A stretch of DNA of 23,611 nt, taken from positions 1 through 23,611 of the forward strand of contig JBFHVL010000021.1 in NCBI GenBank assembly GCA_041589565.1, written 5' to 3'. This document shows positions 7,387 through 15,718 of this stretch, piece by piece. A program made the translations under genes and the position numbers. A model generated the notes under the pieces. It ran no database searches, was not told the origin of the DNA, and worked only from the letters and a program-made list of their open reading frames with translations. Positions within the stretch are counted from its first letter, which is position 1. Every line of letters starts with the position of its first letter. The DNA comes from Pleionea sp041589565. Its GTDB lineage: Bacteria > Pseudomonadota > Gammaproteobacteria > Enterobacterales > Kangiellaceae.

Positions 7387-9171
7387 ATGCGACGTATTCA
7401 ACAGCTCGACAACCAACTGGCCAATCAAATTGCGGCCGGAGAAGTGGTCGAGAGGCCTGCGTCTGTGGTCAAGGAACTGATTGAAAACAGCATTGATGCT
7501 GACGCCTCGCGAATAGAAATTGATATTGAGCGTGGTGGTGCGCGTTTGATCCGAATTATTGATGATGGTCTGGGTATTGATAAAGATGATCTGCCATTAG
7601 CATTGAGTCGTCACGCCACCAGTAAAATTTCCAATTTCGATGACTTGTGTGCAGTAAAAAGTTTAGGTTTTCGTGGTGAAGCCTTGGCGAGTATTGCATC
7701 GGTTTCCAAATTATTACTACGCAGTCGCGAACGCGGAGACGAGCAAGGTTGGCAAGCGGAAGCTGAAGGTCGTGATATGAGTGTGCAGGTGTTGCCTGCA
7801 TCATCACCCGAAGGTACCTGTATTGAAGTGCGAGACCTGTTTTTTAACACACCCGCACGACGAAAATTTTTACGAACTGAAAAAACCGAGTTCACCCATA
7901 TTGAAGACGTGGTGCGTCGCGAAGCTCTTGCGACTCCATCAGTTGCTTTTGTATTAAAACACAATGGAAAGACGGTAAAGCGATATCCAGCGACTCAAGT
8001 CGAGCGCATGGACGAAAAACTAAAAGTAGCCTGCGGCAAGACGTTTTTTGAATCGTCATTGAAATTTAATGGAACATTGGATCAGCTAAAAATTTCCGGT
8101 TGGTTGGGTGCTCCGAGTTACCATCGCAGTGAGTCCGACTGCCAATTTATTTTTGTTAATGGTCGACCGGTTAAGGACCGTTTACTGAGTCATGCTATTC
8201 GACAAAGCTATGCAGGTCTAATTCCGCAAGGTCGTTTTGCTTCCTATGTGGTTTATATCGAATGCCCGGCCGATGAAGTTGATGTGAATGTGCATCCTAC
8301 CAAACACGAAGTGCGGTTTCGTAATCCTCGGCAAATTCATGACTTTTTAGTGAAGCTCATTGAGCAATGTTTAACACAGGGAGCAATGGCTGTTGAGTCG
8401 AAAAACGGTCACGATGCTCCTGATTTGAGTTTTAATTACTCAGACAAAAGTGCTGATGACGAAGTGGCTCCCTGGTCTGGGCAATCAATCGGTAGAAAAG
8501 CTTCTGACAGAGGGCGATTAAGCAAAGGGCAGATTGCTGAACAACAATACGTGTACCAAGCGCTTGCTCAACCATTGACGGAACACGCTCAAGCCTCAGC
8601 AAAAACCGATACCCAGACCAAAGCTATGTGGAAAGGTCGTTACTGGCTCAAGCCCGAAGCCGATACTCTCTGGATTGTTGATTGTTGGCAATGGTGCTTA
8701 AGCGAGCTGGACAACAACTGGACTTTACCGGTTATGCACAATAAACCGCTGCTGTTGCCACAAATGGTTACCGTTGCCGAGCCTCAGGCGTTTGAAGAAG
8801 CTGACGTTTTTGATAGCTTTCAAGCGCTTGGAATTGATCTCACACCGGCGGGACCCAAAAGTTTGATGTTACGAAAACTGCCCAGCCTCGACTTACCATT
8901 AAATCACGAGCATTGGCTGCAGGCCTTAAAGCAATTATTGGGACAGCCGTTAAAAGTTCGTGAACCAAGGGCAATTAAGAATCAGCTACTGACGTTGCTG
9001 GCGGGGTTGTCTTCCCACAGCCCGGAGCAGCAGTCGTCATTGTTTGACTGGGCCGTTCGCCAGTCGCATTCGCAACCTTGGCAATCCTTCGCCTGTGCCT
9101 TTAATGAAACCGAACTGTTGCAATTCATTGAGCGTTCAACACATGTCTTCGCCGACCCCGTCCACTCATAA
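7387..9171 (+). CDS. mutL: DNA mismatch repair protein MutL
   Basis: MutL couples MutS recognition of a mismatch to downstream strand incision. The 594-aa product begins with a GHKL ATPase: IAAGEVVERPASVVKELIEN including Asn34, DDGLGI, HATSKI and GFRGEALASI. A transducer domain follows with NGRPVKDR and NVHPTKHEVRF, then a poorly conserved linker (about 340-430) and a short dimerisation domain. The endonuclease motif DQHAxxExxxxE is absent, as in E. coli, which points to use of a separate MutH nicking enzyme (inference). The C-terminal domain is divergent and rich in Trp (WKGRYW, WIVDCWQW). The ATG has no visible Shine-Dalgarno. Its 3' end overlaps miaA by 29 bp. Confidence 0.97.
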   Translation: MRRIQQLDNQLANQIAAGEVVERPASVVKELIENSIDADASRIEIDIERGGARLIRIIDDGLGIDKDDLPLALSRHATSKISNFDDLCAVKSLGFRGEALASIASVSKLLLRSRERGDEQGWQAEAEGRDMSVQVLPASSPEGTCIEVRDLFFNTPARRKFLRTEKTEFTHIEDVVRREALATPSVAFVLKHNGKTVKRYPATQVERMDEKLKVACGKTFFESSLKFNGTLDQLKISGWLGAPSYHRSESDCQFIFVNGRPVKDRLLSHAIRQSYAGLIPQGRFASYVVYIECPADEVDVNVHPTKHEVRFRNPRQIHDFLVKLIEQCLTQGAMAVESKNGHDAPDLSFNYSDKSADDEVAPWSGQSIGRKASDRGRLSKGQIAEQQYVYQALAQPLTEHAQASAKTDTQTKAMWKGRYWLKPEADTLWIVDCWQWCLSELDNNWTLPVMHNKPLLLPQMVTVAEPQAFEEADVFDSFQALGIDLTPAGPKSLMLRKLPSLDLPLNHEHWLQALKQLLGQPLKVREPRAIKNQLLTLLAGLSSHSPEQQSSLFDWAVRQSHSQPWQSFACAFNETELLQFIERSTHVFADPVHS

Positions 9172-10099
9172 GCATCGGCCAATTATTTGCCTGATGGGGC
9201 CCACCGCGTCAGGTAAAACCGATCTCGCTATCGAGTTGTGTCAGCGACTCGATGGTGAAGTGATCAGTGTGGATTCGGCACTGATTTATCGAGAAATGGA
9301 TATTGGTACAGCAAAGCCAACTGCAGAAGAACGAGCCGCGGCGCCTCACCATCTGATCGATATTTGCGATCCCAGCGAGTCTTATTCTGCGGCTGAATTT
9401 TGTCGTGATGCACGTACTTTGATTGAGGATTGTTTTGAGCGCAATAAGTGGCCTGTTTTGGCCGGCGGCACCATGTTGTATTTTAAATCGTTATTACAGG
9501 GACTGGCTGAATTACCGGCAACTGATCCACAAGTCCGCGAACAGGTGAATCAGCGGCTACAGCAGCAAGGACCGGAAAGTCTGCATGCCTGGCTCAACGA
9601 GTTTGATCCTGAGACTTCAGCAAGGCTGCACCCAGCCGATTCGCAGCGCCTATCGCGAGCCATTGAAGTCTATCTTGTCAGTGGAAAGCCACTCTCGCAG
9701 TGGCATCATGAGCAGCGCCTCACGCCTTTGCCTTATCCGGTGTTGCAACTGGCAATTGCGCCCCAGGATCGCGCGGTGTTACATCAGCGCATTGAGCAGC
9801 GTTTTGATAATATGCTGTCCAGCGGCTTTGAAGAAGAAGTCAGACGCTTATTTGAGCGAGGTGATTTGGAGCTGGATATGCCATCGATGCGCAGTGTGGG
9901 GTATCGACAAATGTGGTTATATCTAAATGGGCAATACACTCTGGACGAAGCCCGTTACCGTGGTATAGTCGCGACTCGCCAATTGGCTAAGCGGCAACTG
10001 ACCTGGTTACGCAGTTGGCCAGAACTTGAATGGCTTGATACTTTCGATGAGCAAAAGTGCGATAAAGTATTGAAAAAGCTGGAAGAGATCTCCATATAG
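9143..10099 (+). CDS. miaA: tRNA dimethylallyltransferase MiaA
   Basis: MiaA transfers the dimethylallyl group of DMAPP to A37 of UNN-decoding tRNAs, the first step to ms2i6A. The 318-aa product has the P-loop GPTASGKT (19-26), SVDSALIYREMDIGTAKPT, HHLIDICDP, AGGTMLYFKSL and RQLAKRQLTWLR. The open frame extends back to 9044, but those residues overlap mutL and do not resemble MiaA; the ATG at 9143 gives the usual length (E. coli 316 aa). This start lies 29 bp inside mutL, so coupled translation is likely. Confidence 0.96.
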   Translation: MSSPTPSTHKHRPIICLMGPTASGKTDLAIELCQRLDGEVISVDSALIYREMDIGTAKPTAEERAAAPHHLIDICDPSESYSAAEFCRDARTLIEDCFERNKWPVLAGGTMLYFKSLLQGLAELPATDPQVREQVNQRLQQQGPESLHAWLNEFDPETSARLHPADSQRLSRAIEVYLVSGKPLSQWHHEQRLTPLPYPVLQLAIAPQDRAVLHQRIEQRFDNMLSSGFEEEVRRLFERGDLELDMPSMRSVGYRQMWLYLNGQYTLDEARYRGIVATRQLAKRQLTWLRSWPELEWLDTFDEQKCDKVLKKLEEISI

Positions 10100-10115
10100 C
10101 AGTTTCCCAGTGGCG

Positions 10116-10124
10116 TGCTACACT
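10116..10124 (+). promoter_or_regulatory. Candidate extended -10 promoter for hfq
   Basis: TGCTACACT at 10116-10124 has a TG dinucleotide one base before a TACACT hexamer, the form of an extended -10 element, just after miaA ends. No good -35 is present. If active it would give an hfq leader of about 150-160 nt. Confidence 0.35.
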
Positions 10125-10194
10125 AATAACGGTAAAGATCCGAACTCGTTGATAGGGTAGCGGAAACGGTTTTTGGGCCAATTTTAAAGGTTCC

Positions 10195-10264
10195 GGGAGC
10201 AATCCCAAGTCTGCAAGATCCCTTTGTCGAGGTCGTTTGACCTTAGGGGAATTTTAACAACAAT
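10195..10264 (+). promoter_or_regulatory. Structured hfq leader with hairpins and A-rich Hfq-type site
   Basis: Three elements lie in the 189-bp gap between miaA and hfq. First, GGGA-GCAA-TCCC (10195-10206) is a small hairpin with a GNRA loop. Second, a stem AGGTC (10230-10234) pairs with GACCT (10239-10243) over GTTT, enclosed by an outer CCCT/AGGG pairing (about 10221-10224 with 10245-10248). Third, AACAACAAT (10256-10264) reads as three ARN triplets, the kind of sequence bound by the distal face of Hfq. The hfq Shine-Dalgarno AAGGAG follows at 10276-10281. Autoregulation through this leader is inference from E. coli. Confidence 0.45.
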
Positions 10265-10288
10265 TAGAACGATTAAAGGAGAATCACC

Positions 10289-10552
10289 ATGCCAAAAGGG
10301 CAGTCATTACAAGACCCTTTTTTAAATGCCTTACGCCGCGAGCGTGTTCCAGTAGCCATTTATCTGGTAAACGGCATTAAATTACAGGGGCAGGTAGAGT
10401 CATTCGATCAATTTGTGGTGCTGTTAAAAAACACCGTTAGTCAGATGGTATATAAACACGCCATATCAACCATTGTTCCTGCGCGTAATGTACGTTTACC
10501 TCATGCAGGCGAAGGCGGCAACGGCGACGAAGACTTCGACAGTAACGCTTGA
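10289..10552 (+). CDS. hfq: RNA chaperone Hfq
   Basis: Hfq is the hexameric Sm-like protein that pairs small RNAs with mRNAs. The 87-aa product keeps the family core almost unchanged: GQSLQDPFLNALRRERVPV at the N-terminus, the Sm1 segment IYLVNGIKLQGQ, FDQFVVLL, and the Sm2 segment YKHAISTIVPAR. The C-terminal tail after residue 72 is short, Gly-rich and acidic (GDEDFDSNA), as in other gammaproteobacteria, where an acidic tip can promote RNA release. AAGGAG at 10276-10281 lies 7 nt before the ATG. It sits between miaA and hflX as in E. coli. Confidence 0.99.
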   Translation: MPKGQSLQDPFLNALRRERVPVAIYLVNGIKLQGQVESFDQFVVLLKNTVSQMVYKHAISTIVPARNVRLPHAGEGGNGDEDFDSNA

Positions 10553-10584
10553 TTTAATGTTAGATTCCTATGGGCAGGGTGCCG

Positions 10585-10590
10585 TATAAT
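10585..10590 (+). promoter_or_regulatory. Perfect -10 hexamer upstream of hflX
   Basis: TATAAT lies 46 bp before the hflX ATG in the 84-bp hfq-hflX gap. The best -35-like hexamer, TTAGAT at 10560-10565, has a poor 19-bp spacing. It may be an internal promoter for hflX-hflKC. Confidence 0.35.
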
Positions 10591-10636
10591 GACGGCGCCA
10601 TGCTTTTCTATATTCTCTTTTCAATAATCGTCTCTC

Positions 10637-11929
10637 ATGTTTGAACGCTATCAGGGTGGTGAACGTGCTGTACTGGTTCACGTTGACTTTCCCGATCAAA
10701 ACAGCCAGGAAGACCTTACTGAGTTTGTCGATCTGACAACTTCTGCTGGCCTTGAAATACTGGGGGTTATTACTACCAGCCGATCGTCCCCGCAGCCCAA
10801 GTATTTTGTCGGTTCGGGTAAAATTGAAGAAGTGGCACAGTTAGTGGCCGATGATAATGCCGATGTTGTGTTATTTAATCACGCTCTATCGCCTTCTCAG
10901 GAACGTAATATAGAGCAGCTGGTCAAGTGTCGCGTGGTAGATCGAATTGGACTTATCCTCGATATTTTCGCTCAGCGAGCACACACTCACGAAGGTAAAT
11001 TGCAAGTCGAACTGGCGCAGTTGCAGCATATATCAACTCGACTGGTGCGAGGCTGGACTCACCTTGAGCGACAGAAAGGTGGTATCGGGTTGCGAGGACC
11101 TGGTGAGACTCAGCTCGAGACCGACCGTCGTTTGCTGCGTGAGCGGATAAAAACCATTCGTAAACGGTTGGATAAAGTGGAACGGCAACGTGAACAGGGG
11201 CGCCGCTCGCGAAAACGCGCCAACATAGCGACCGTTTCTTTGGTAGGCTATACCAACGCTGGTAAGTCGACTCTGTTTAATCGTTTGACCCAAGCGGATG
11301 TATTGGCGGCGGATCAACTGTTCGCCACACTGGATCCAACGCACCGTCGAATTGACTTAAACGATCAGCAATCGGTAATTCTTGCAGACACCGTAGGGTT
11401 TATTCGACATCTTCCACACGATTTGGTGGCGGCTTTTAAGGCTACCCTGCAAGAAAGTCGGGAAGCGGATATTTTGTTACATGTGATTGATGCATCGGAT
11501 GATCGTCGCGACGATAATAAAGAGCAAGTGTATCTGGTGCTTGATGAGATAGGCGCTTCCGATAATGTGATTGTTGAGGTTTATAATAAGTCCGATAAAG
11601 TAGCGGGTATCACGCCGCGGGCGGAACAAGATCCAGAAACTGGACGATTCCGGGTATACTGCTCTGCGGTGACCGGGGATGGTTTACCGGAATTACTGGA
11701 AACGGTTTCCGTCTTGCTGGAGCAGGAATGGAAGCAGGAAGTATTAAAATTGTCTCCGCAAAATATGGCCTTGCGCGGGCAAATGTACGAATTGAAGTGT
11801 GTCGAGCAGGAAGATATCACTGAAGAAGGGGACTTTTTGCTGCACATTAAACTGCCGCTGGACGACTGGAAGCGGTTGGAACGAAAAAATCAAATTGATC
11901 TTGATGAGTTGATCATCAGTAATAGCTGA
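10637..11929 (+). CDS. hflX: Ribosome-associated GTPase HflX
   Basis: HflX is a GTPase that binds the 50S subunit and splits or rescues stalled ribosomes, notably after heat stress. The 430-aa product has the family N-terminal domain (FERYQGGERAVLVHVDF, YFVGSGK, HALSPSQERN), the highly conserved linker RLVRGWTHLERQKGGIGLRG, a basic helical segment, and a G domain with GYTNAGKST (204-212), DTVGFIRHLP, NKSD and CSAVTGDG. The start matches the E. coli protein start (MFDRY). The RBS is weak, so expression may depend partly on the hfq transcript. Confidence 0.98.
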   Translation: MFERYQGGERAVLVHVDFPDQNSQEDLTEFVDLTTSAGLEILGVITTSRSSPQPKYFVGSGKIEEVAQLVADDNADVVLFNHALSPSQERNIEQLVKCRVVDRIGLILDIFAQRAHTHEGKLQVELAQLQHISTRLVRGWTHLERQKGGIGLRGPGETQLETDRRLLRERIKTIRKRLDKVERQREQGRRSRKRANIATVSLVGYTNAGKSTLFNRLTQADVLAADQLFATLDPTHRRIDLNDQQSVILADTVGFIRHLPHDLVAAFKATLQESREADILLHVIDASDDRRDDNKEQVYLVLDEIGASDNVIVEVYNKSDKVAGITPRAEQDPETGRFRVYCSAVTGDGLPELLETVSVLLEQEWKQEVLKLSPQNMALRGQMYELKCVEQEDITEEGDFLLHIKLPLDDWKRLERKNQIDLDELIISNS

Positions 11930-11988
11930 CGGTTGATTGCATTGGGTTCATTAAAGTTTAACCAACATAAGGCAAATTGGAGAGCATT

Positions 11989-13017
11989 ATGACCTGGAAC
12001 TCACCGGGCGGTGATAATAAAGATCCTTGGGGCAATCGTAAACGACAAGACGGGCCTCCGGATCTGGATGATATGATGAAAAACCTTTGGAAAAAAATTT
12101 CAGGTGGAAACGGCGGAAACAGCGGTTCCAGTGGTGGCAGTAAATCTATTTTTGTCATTGCCGCCATCGTTATTTTTGCGTTTTGGTTCTTTAAAGGACT
12201 TTACACCATCAACGAACAGGAACGTGGCGTAGTTTTACACTTTGGTGAATTTCAGGAAATTGTTGGCTCGGGACTGCAATGGGTGCCTTACGGTATTCAG
12301 GAGATCCGTAAAGTCAATGTGAATAAACTGAAAGAAGAACGCGTTAAAGGCGTTATGCTAACGAAAGATTTAAACATTATTGATGTTGAAATCGGCATTC
12401 AGTACCGCGTTGACGATCCGAAAAAATATCTGTTCATGCTCACCTCTCCCGATGCTGCTCTAGCTCAGGCTGCAGAAAGTGCCTTGCGCCAGGTGGTTGG
12501 TGACAGCAAAGTCGATGCCCTGTTAACTACCGAAAAAGAGCGTATTCGTAACGAACTTCGCAATGAGCTGATCGATATTCTGGAAGCATATCAAACCGGT
12601 TTGAAAGTGGAGCAGGTAACGCTGGAGAAAGCAGCTCCGCCACAACCACTTAATGATGCTTTTGAAGACGTCAACCGTGCAGAGCAAGATGCCAAGCGAG
12701 AAATTCAAGACGCCGAAGCCTATCGTAATAAAGAAATTCCAATGGCAACGGCTAATGCCGAACAAATGCGTCAACAGGCGGATGCCTATAAAGCCAAAGT
12801 CATCGCGCAAGCTCGCGGTGAAGTGGCTCGATTTAATCAGTTGTTGCCGCAATACGAAGCTGCACCTCAGGTGACTCGCGATCGACTGTACATTGAAACT
12901 ATGGAGCAGATTTTGTCGAACTCCAGCAAGGTTATGGTGGATGTCGATGGTGGCAATAACATGATGTATATCCCTTTGGATCAGATTATGAAAACGACTA
13001 AGAAGGAGACCAACTAA
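11989..13017 (+). CDS. hflK: FtsH protease modulator HflK
   Basis: HflK forms, with HflC, the large inner-membrane cage around the AAA protease FtsH and limits its access to membrane substrates. The 342-aa product has a Gly/Asn/Asp-rich cytoplasmic tail with PPDLDD (23-28), one membrane segment (about 53-68), and then a band-7/SPFH domain facing the periplasm with a long Ala/Glu/Gln coiled region (about 215-285). The start chosen is the ATG at 11989, which has TTGGAGAG just upstream and matches MxWNxPG of E. coli; an in-frame TTG at 11977 is rejected. Its stop overlaps the hflC start by one base (TAATG). Confidence 0.97.
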   Translation: MTWNSPGGDNKDPWGNRKRQDGPPDLDDMMKNLWKKISGGNGGNSGSSGGSKSIFVIAAIVIFAFWFFKGLYTINEQERGVVLHFGEFQEIVGSGLQWVPYGIQEIRKVNVNKLKEERVKGVMLTKDLNIIDVEIGIQYRVDDPKKYLFMLTSPDAALAQAAESALRQVVGDSKVDALLTTEKERIRNELRNELIDILEAYQTGLKVEQVTLEKAAPPQPLNDAFEDVNRAEQDAKREIQDAEAYRNKEIPMATANAEQMRQQADAYKAKVIAQARGEVARFNQLLPQYEAAPQVTRDRLYIETMEQILSNSSKVMVDVDGGNNMMYIPLDQIMKTTKKETN

Positions 13018-13907
13018 TGCAAGGTAAAAGTTTTTGGGTTGGCTTAGTTGTCATTATTGCGGTTCTGTTGGGACTCAATTCTATCTATGTAATTGATGAA
13101 ACCCAGCGGGCTTTGAAACTGCGATTTGGTAAAGTGTTACGTGATACTAATGAGTTACCAATGGTTTACGAACCAGGTATTCACTTTCGCTATCCTATCG
13201 CCGATAAAATTATTCGGTTGGATGCACGAATTCAGACAATGGATGGCGACCCGGATGTGTTCACCACCTCGAATAAACAGTTTCTTGATGTAGATACTTA
13301 TGTTCAGTGGCGGGTTAAGGACTTTTCTCAATTTTATCTGCGAACCAATGGTCAGTTCCGTCAGGCAGAAACCTTTTTAGAGCGACTGGTGGATGATGCC
13401 TTGCGTAATCAGTTTGGTTTGCGAACGTTGCAGGAAGCGATCTCTGAACAGCGTGAAGAATTGATGACGCAAATTCGCGAAGATGTAAACGCGCGAGTAC
13501 CGGAATACGGTATTGAAGTTGTGGATATTCGAGTTAAGAAGGTCAACTACACCTCTGAAGTTGTTCAACAGGTGTACGAGCAAATTCGCTCGGAGCGTCG
13601 AGCCACAGCTACTGACATTCGTTCTCAAGGTAAAAAAGAAGGTAATATTTTGCGTGCCAAAACCGATGCCGATGTGCAACGTATTCTGGCTGAAGCGGAT
13701 CAATACGCACGGAGTATGCGCGGAGATGCAGACGCGCAGGTGGCGAAAATTTACGCAGACTCTTACAACAAGAACCCTGAGTTTTACGCCTTCTTACGCA
13801 GCCTCGATGCTTACAAGGCTTCCTTTAATAGCAAGAACGATGTTCTGGTAATCAAGCCAGACAGCGAGTTCTTTAAATACTTAAAAGCATCGCAAGGCAA
13901 AAAATAG
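13017..13907 (+). CDS. hflC: FtsH protease modulator HflC
   Basis: HflC is the partner of HflK in the membrane cage controlling FtsH. The 296-aa product has a membrane anchor at 6-23, then the SPFH domain beginning IDETQRALKLRFGKV, and a helical segment containing SERRATATDIRSQGKKEG and further Ala/Asp/Glu-rich turns. The TAATG junction with hflK implies translational coupling and equal stoichiometry. A clear terminator follows, so the hfl unit probably ends here. Confidence 0.97.
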   Translation: MQGKSFWVGLVVIIAVLLGLNSIYVIDETQRALKLRFGKVLRDTNELPMVYEPGIHFRYPIADKIIRLDARIQTMDGDPDVFTTSNKQFLDVDTYVQWRVKDFSQFYLRTNGQFRQAETFLERLVDDALRNQFGLRTLQEAISEQREELMTQIREDVNARVPEYGIEVVDIRVKKVNYTSEVVQQVYEQIRSERRATATDIRSQGKKEGNILRAKTDADVQRILAEADQYARSMRGDADAQVAKIYADSYNKNPEFYAFLRSLDAYKASFNSKNDVLVIKPDSEFFKYLKASQGKK

Positions 13908-13925
13908 TCGTTTCTTAATGCGGTT

Positions 13926-13958
13926 AGCCCGATCCTGGAGGTCGGGCTTTTTGTTTTT
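13926..13958 (+). terminator. Rho-independent terminator after hflC
   Basis: AGCCCGA (13926-13932) pairs with TCGGGCT (13942-13948) over a 9-nt loop, and the run TTTTTTGTTTTT-like tract follows. It lies about 20 bp after the hflC stop. Confidence 0.9.
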
Positions 13959-13995
13959 GAAGGGTGAAAACTGGCATAACTGAAAGGGGTTCCTG

Positions 13996-14184
13996 ATGAG
14001 TGAGTTACTGGTGGCTTTAGCGTTAGTGATGGTCATCGAAGGCCTGCTGCCTTTTGCCAGCCCACAAAAATGGCGCGAAATGATGGTGATGATGGCGACT
14101 CAATCCGATAAGTCCTTGAGAACTATCGGGTTTATCAGTATGTCGCTCGGTCTGCTATTATTGGTCCTGGTGAAGAATAGTTGA
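13996..14184 (+). CDS. DUF2065 (YjeT family) small membrane protein
   Basis: The 62-aa product matches the YjeT/DUF2065 family: two hydrophobic segments (about 3-20 and 43-59) around a short loop with PFASPQKWREMM, the conserved Pro-x-x-W core. It sits between hflC and purA exactly as yjeT does in E. coli. AAGGGG lies 6-7 nt upstream of the ATG. The function of the family is unknown; a tie to FtsH/HflKC is suggested only by gene order. A terminator separates it from hflC, so it may be expressed at a lower level or from its own promoter. Confidence 0.9.
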   Translation: MSELLVALALVMVIEGLLPFASPQKWREMMVMMATQSDKSLRTIGFISMSLGLLLLVLVKNS

Positions 14185-14234
14185 GCTCGCCGGTCCCGCA
14201 TTCGCCCACTGCAGCGGATACATTAAATAATTAC

Positions 14235-14294
14235 CGATTAATCGTGAAATTTTAGGTAAAAAATTAGGCATTTCGATGCCGAAAGCGTTAAAAT
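14235..14294 (+). promoter_or_regulatory. Candidate purA promoter with two palindromes
   Basis: In the 153-bp gap before purA, TAAAAT (14289-14294) is a plausible -10. The palindrome GGCAT-TTCG-ATGCC (14267-14280) covers its -35 region, and a perfect 10-bp palindrome CGATTAATCG lies at 14235-14244. As DNA these could be operators; as RNA the first makes a 5-bp hairpin with a UUCG loop. Neither resembles the E. coli PurR box. Confidence 0.35.
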
Positions 14295-14337
14295 TCGCGG
14301 TTTCGTTTTCCAGTTCGGATCACAAGATATCTCCACT

Positions 14338-15639
14338 ATGGCTAAAAACGTTGTTGTTCTAGGCACCCAATGGGGTGACGAAGGTAAAGGTAAAGTTGTT
14401 GACTTGCTCACTGACCGTGTGTCGGCAGTGGTTCGCTATCAAGGCGGGCATAATGCGGGTCATACTCTGGTCATTGACGGCGAAAAGACGGTTTTGCACC
14501 TGATCCCGTCAGGCGTATTACGTGACGGCGTGATGTGTTACATAGGTAACGGCGTGGTGTTGTCACCGGAAGCTCTGATGGAAGAAATTCAGATGCTTGA
14601 ATCGCGTCAGGTGCCAGTGCGTGAGCGTTTGCGCATTAGTGCTGCTTGTACATTGATTTTGCCATACCACGTAAAACTGGATCAGGCACGCGAAGCTGCC
14701 AAAAGTGGTGACAAGAAAATCGGTACTACAGGTCGCGGGATTGGTCCTGCTTATGAAGATAAAGTAGCCCGTCGCGGGTTACGAGTCGATGATCTCTTTT
14801 ATCCTGAGCGGCTCAAGGAAAAGCTTCAGGAAGTGCTGGAATACCATAATTTTGTGCTGACCAGTTATTTCAAGACCGATGCTATCGAGTTTGAGTCTCT
14901 GTACCAGCAATGTCTGGAGTGGGCGAAAGAAATCAAACCCATGGTTGCCGATGTACCCGAGTTACTGCACCAGGCAAGGAGCAAAGGTGAGTCGTTGTTA
15001 TTTGAAGGGGCGCAGGGGACTTTACTGGACATTGATCACGGTACTTTCCCGTTTGTAACTTCTTCCAATACAACAGCGGGCGGTACAGCGACCGGGAGCG
15101 GATTTGGTCCTTTATATCTGGATTATGTACTGGGTATTACCAAGGCTTACACCACTCGTGTTGGTGGTGGGCCATTCCCAACTGAATTAAACGATGAAGT
15201 GGGTAAGCGGCTGGGTGAGCGCGGGCATGAGTTTGGTGCGACTACTGGCCGTCCTCGACGATGTGGCTGGCTGGATGCGGTGGCTTTACGTCGCGCGGTG
15301 CAAATTAACAGTGTCACCGGCTTTTGTTTGACCAAGTTGGATGTATTAGACGGTCTGGAAACTGTAAAAATCTGTACCAGCTACTCTTGTCCGGACCAGG
15401 GTGAGTTGGATGTGACTCCAGTAGGAGCCGAAGGATTTGCCAAAGTTAAACCTAACTATATTGAAATGCCGGGCTGGAGTGACAGTACCGTTGGTGCTAA
15501 ATCATTTGATGCATTACCAGAAGCCGCCAAAGCGTTTATCCGTAAAATCGAAGATGTGGTTGGCGTGCCTGTAGACATTGTATCTACAGGACCGGATCGT
15601 AACGAAACCATCATTTTGCGTGATCCCTTTGCAGATTAA
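14338..15639 (+). CDS. purA: Adenylosuccinate synthetase
   Basis: PurA makes adenylosuccinate from IMP, aspartate and GTP, the first committed step to AMP. The 433-aa product matches the family (432 in E. coli). Key segments are GTQWGDEGKGK (9-19, with catalytic Asp14), GGHNAGHT containing His42, GTTGRGIGPAYEDK, the IMP-contact region FEGAQGTLLDIDHGTFPFVT, and TTTGRPRRCGWLD near the GTP/aspartate site. No strong ribosome-binding site precedes the ATG. It closes the conserved cluster; in E. coli nsrR-rnr-rlmB follow, but not here. Confidence 0.99.
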   Translation: MAKNVVVLGTQWGDEGKGKVVDLLTDRVSAVVRYQGGHNAGHTLVIDGEKTVLHLIPSGVLRDGVMCYIGNGVVLSPEALMEEIQMLESRQVPVRERLRISAACTLILPYHVKLDQAREAAKSGDKKIGTTGRGIGPAYEDKVARRGLRVDDLFYPERLKEKLQEVLEYHNFVLTSYFKTDAIEFESLYQQCLEWAKEIKPMVADVPELLHQARSKGESLLFEGAQGTLLDIDHGTFPFVTSSNTTAGGTATGSGFGPLYLDYVLGITKAYTTRVGGGPFPTELNDEVGKRLGERGHEFGATTGRPRRCGWLDAVALRRAVQINSVTGFCLTKLDVLDGLETVKICTSYSCPDQGELDVTPVGAEGFAKVKPNYIEMPGWSDSTVGAKSFDALPEAAKAFIRKIEDVVGVPVDIVSTGPDRNETIILRDPFAD

Positions 15640-15662
15640 TGAGAAATGAGATGTTGATTAAT

Positions 15663-15690
15663 AAAAAACCGGTCATTGACCGGTTTTTTA
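15663..15690. terminator. Bidirectional rho-independent terminator
   Basis: AAAAAACCGGTC (15663-15674) pairs with GACCGGTTTTTT (15678-15689) over ATT: a 12-bp stem with A- and T-runs on its two sides. It can stop purA transcription from the left and the 60-aa gene from the right. Confidence 0.88.
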
Positions 15691-15718
15691 TTATTTCCAG
15701 TAATGTGCAACTCGAGTT

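Noticed and set aside
9044..9142. N-terminal extension of MiaA
   Set aside because: The extra residues come from mutL sequence in another frame and lie before the normal MiaA start.
10600..10644. A 14-codon upstream frame overlapping the hflX start
   Set aside because: It begins ATGCTTTTC and ends at a TGA inside hflX, but has no ribosome-binding site and no other support, so it is likely chance.
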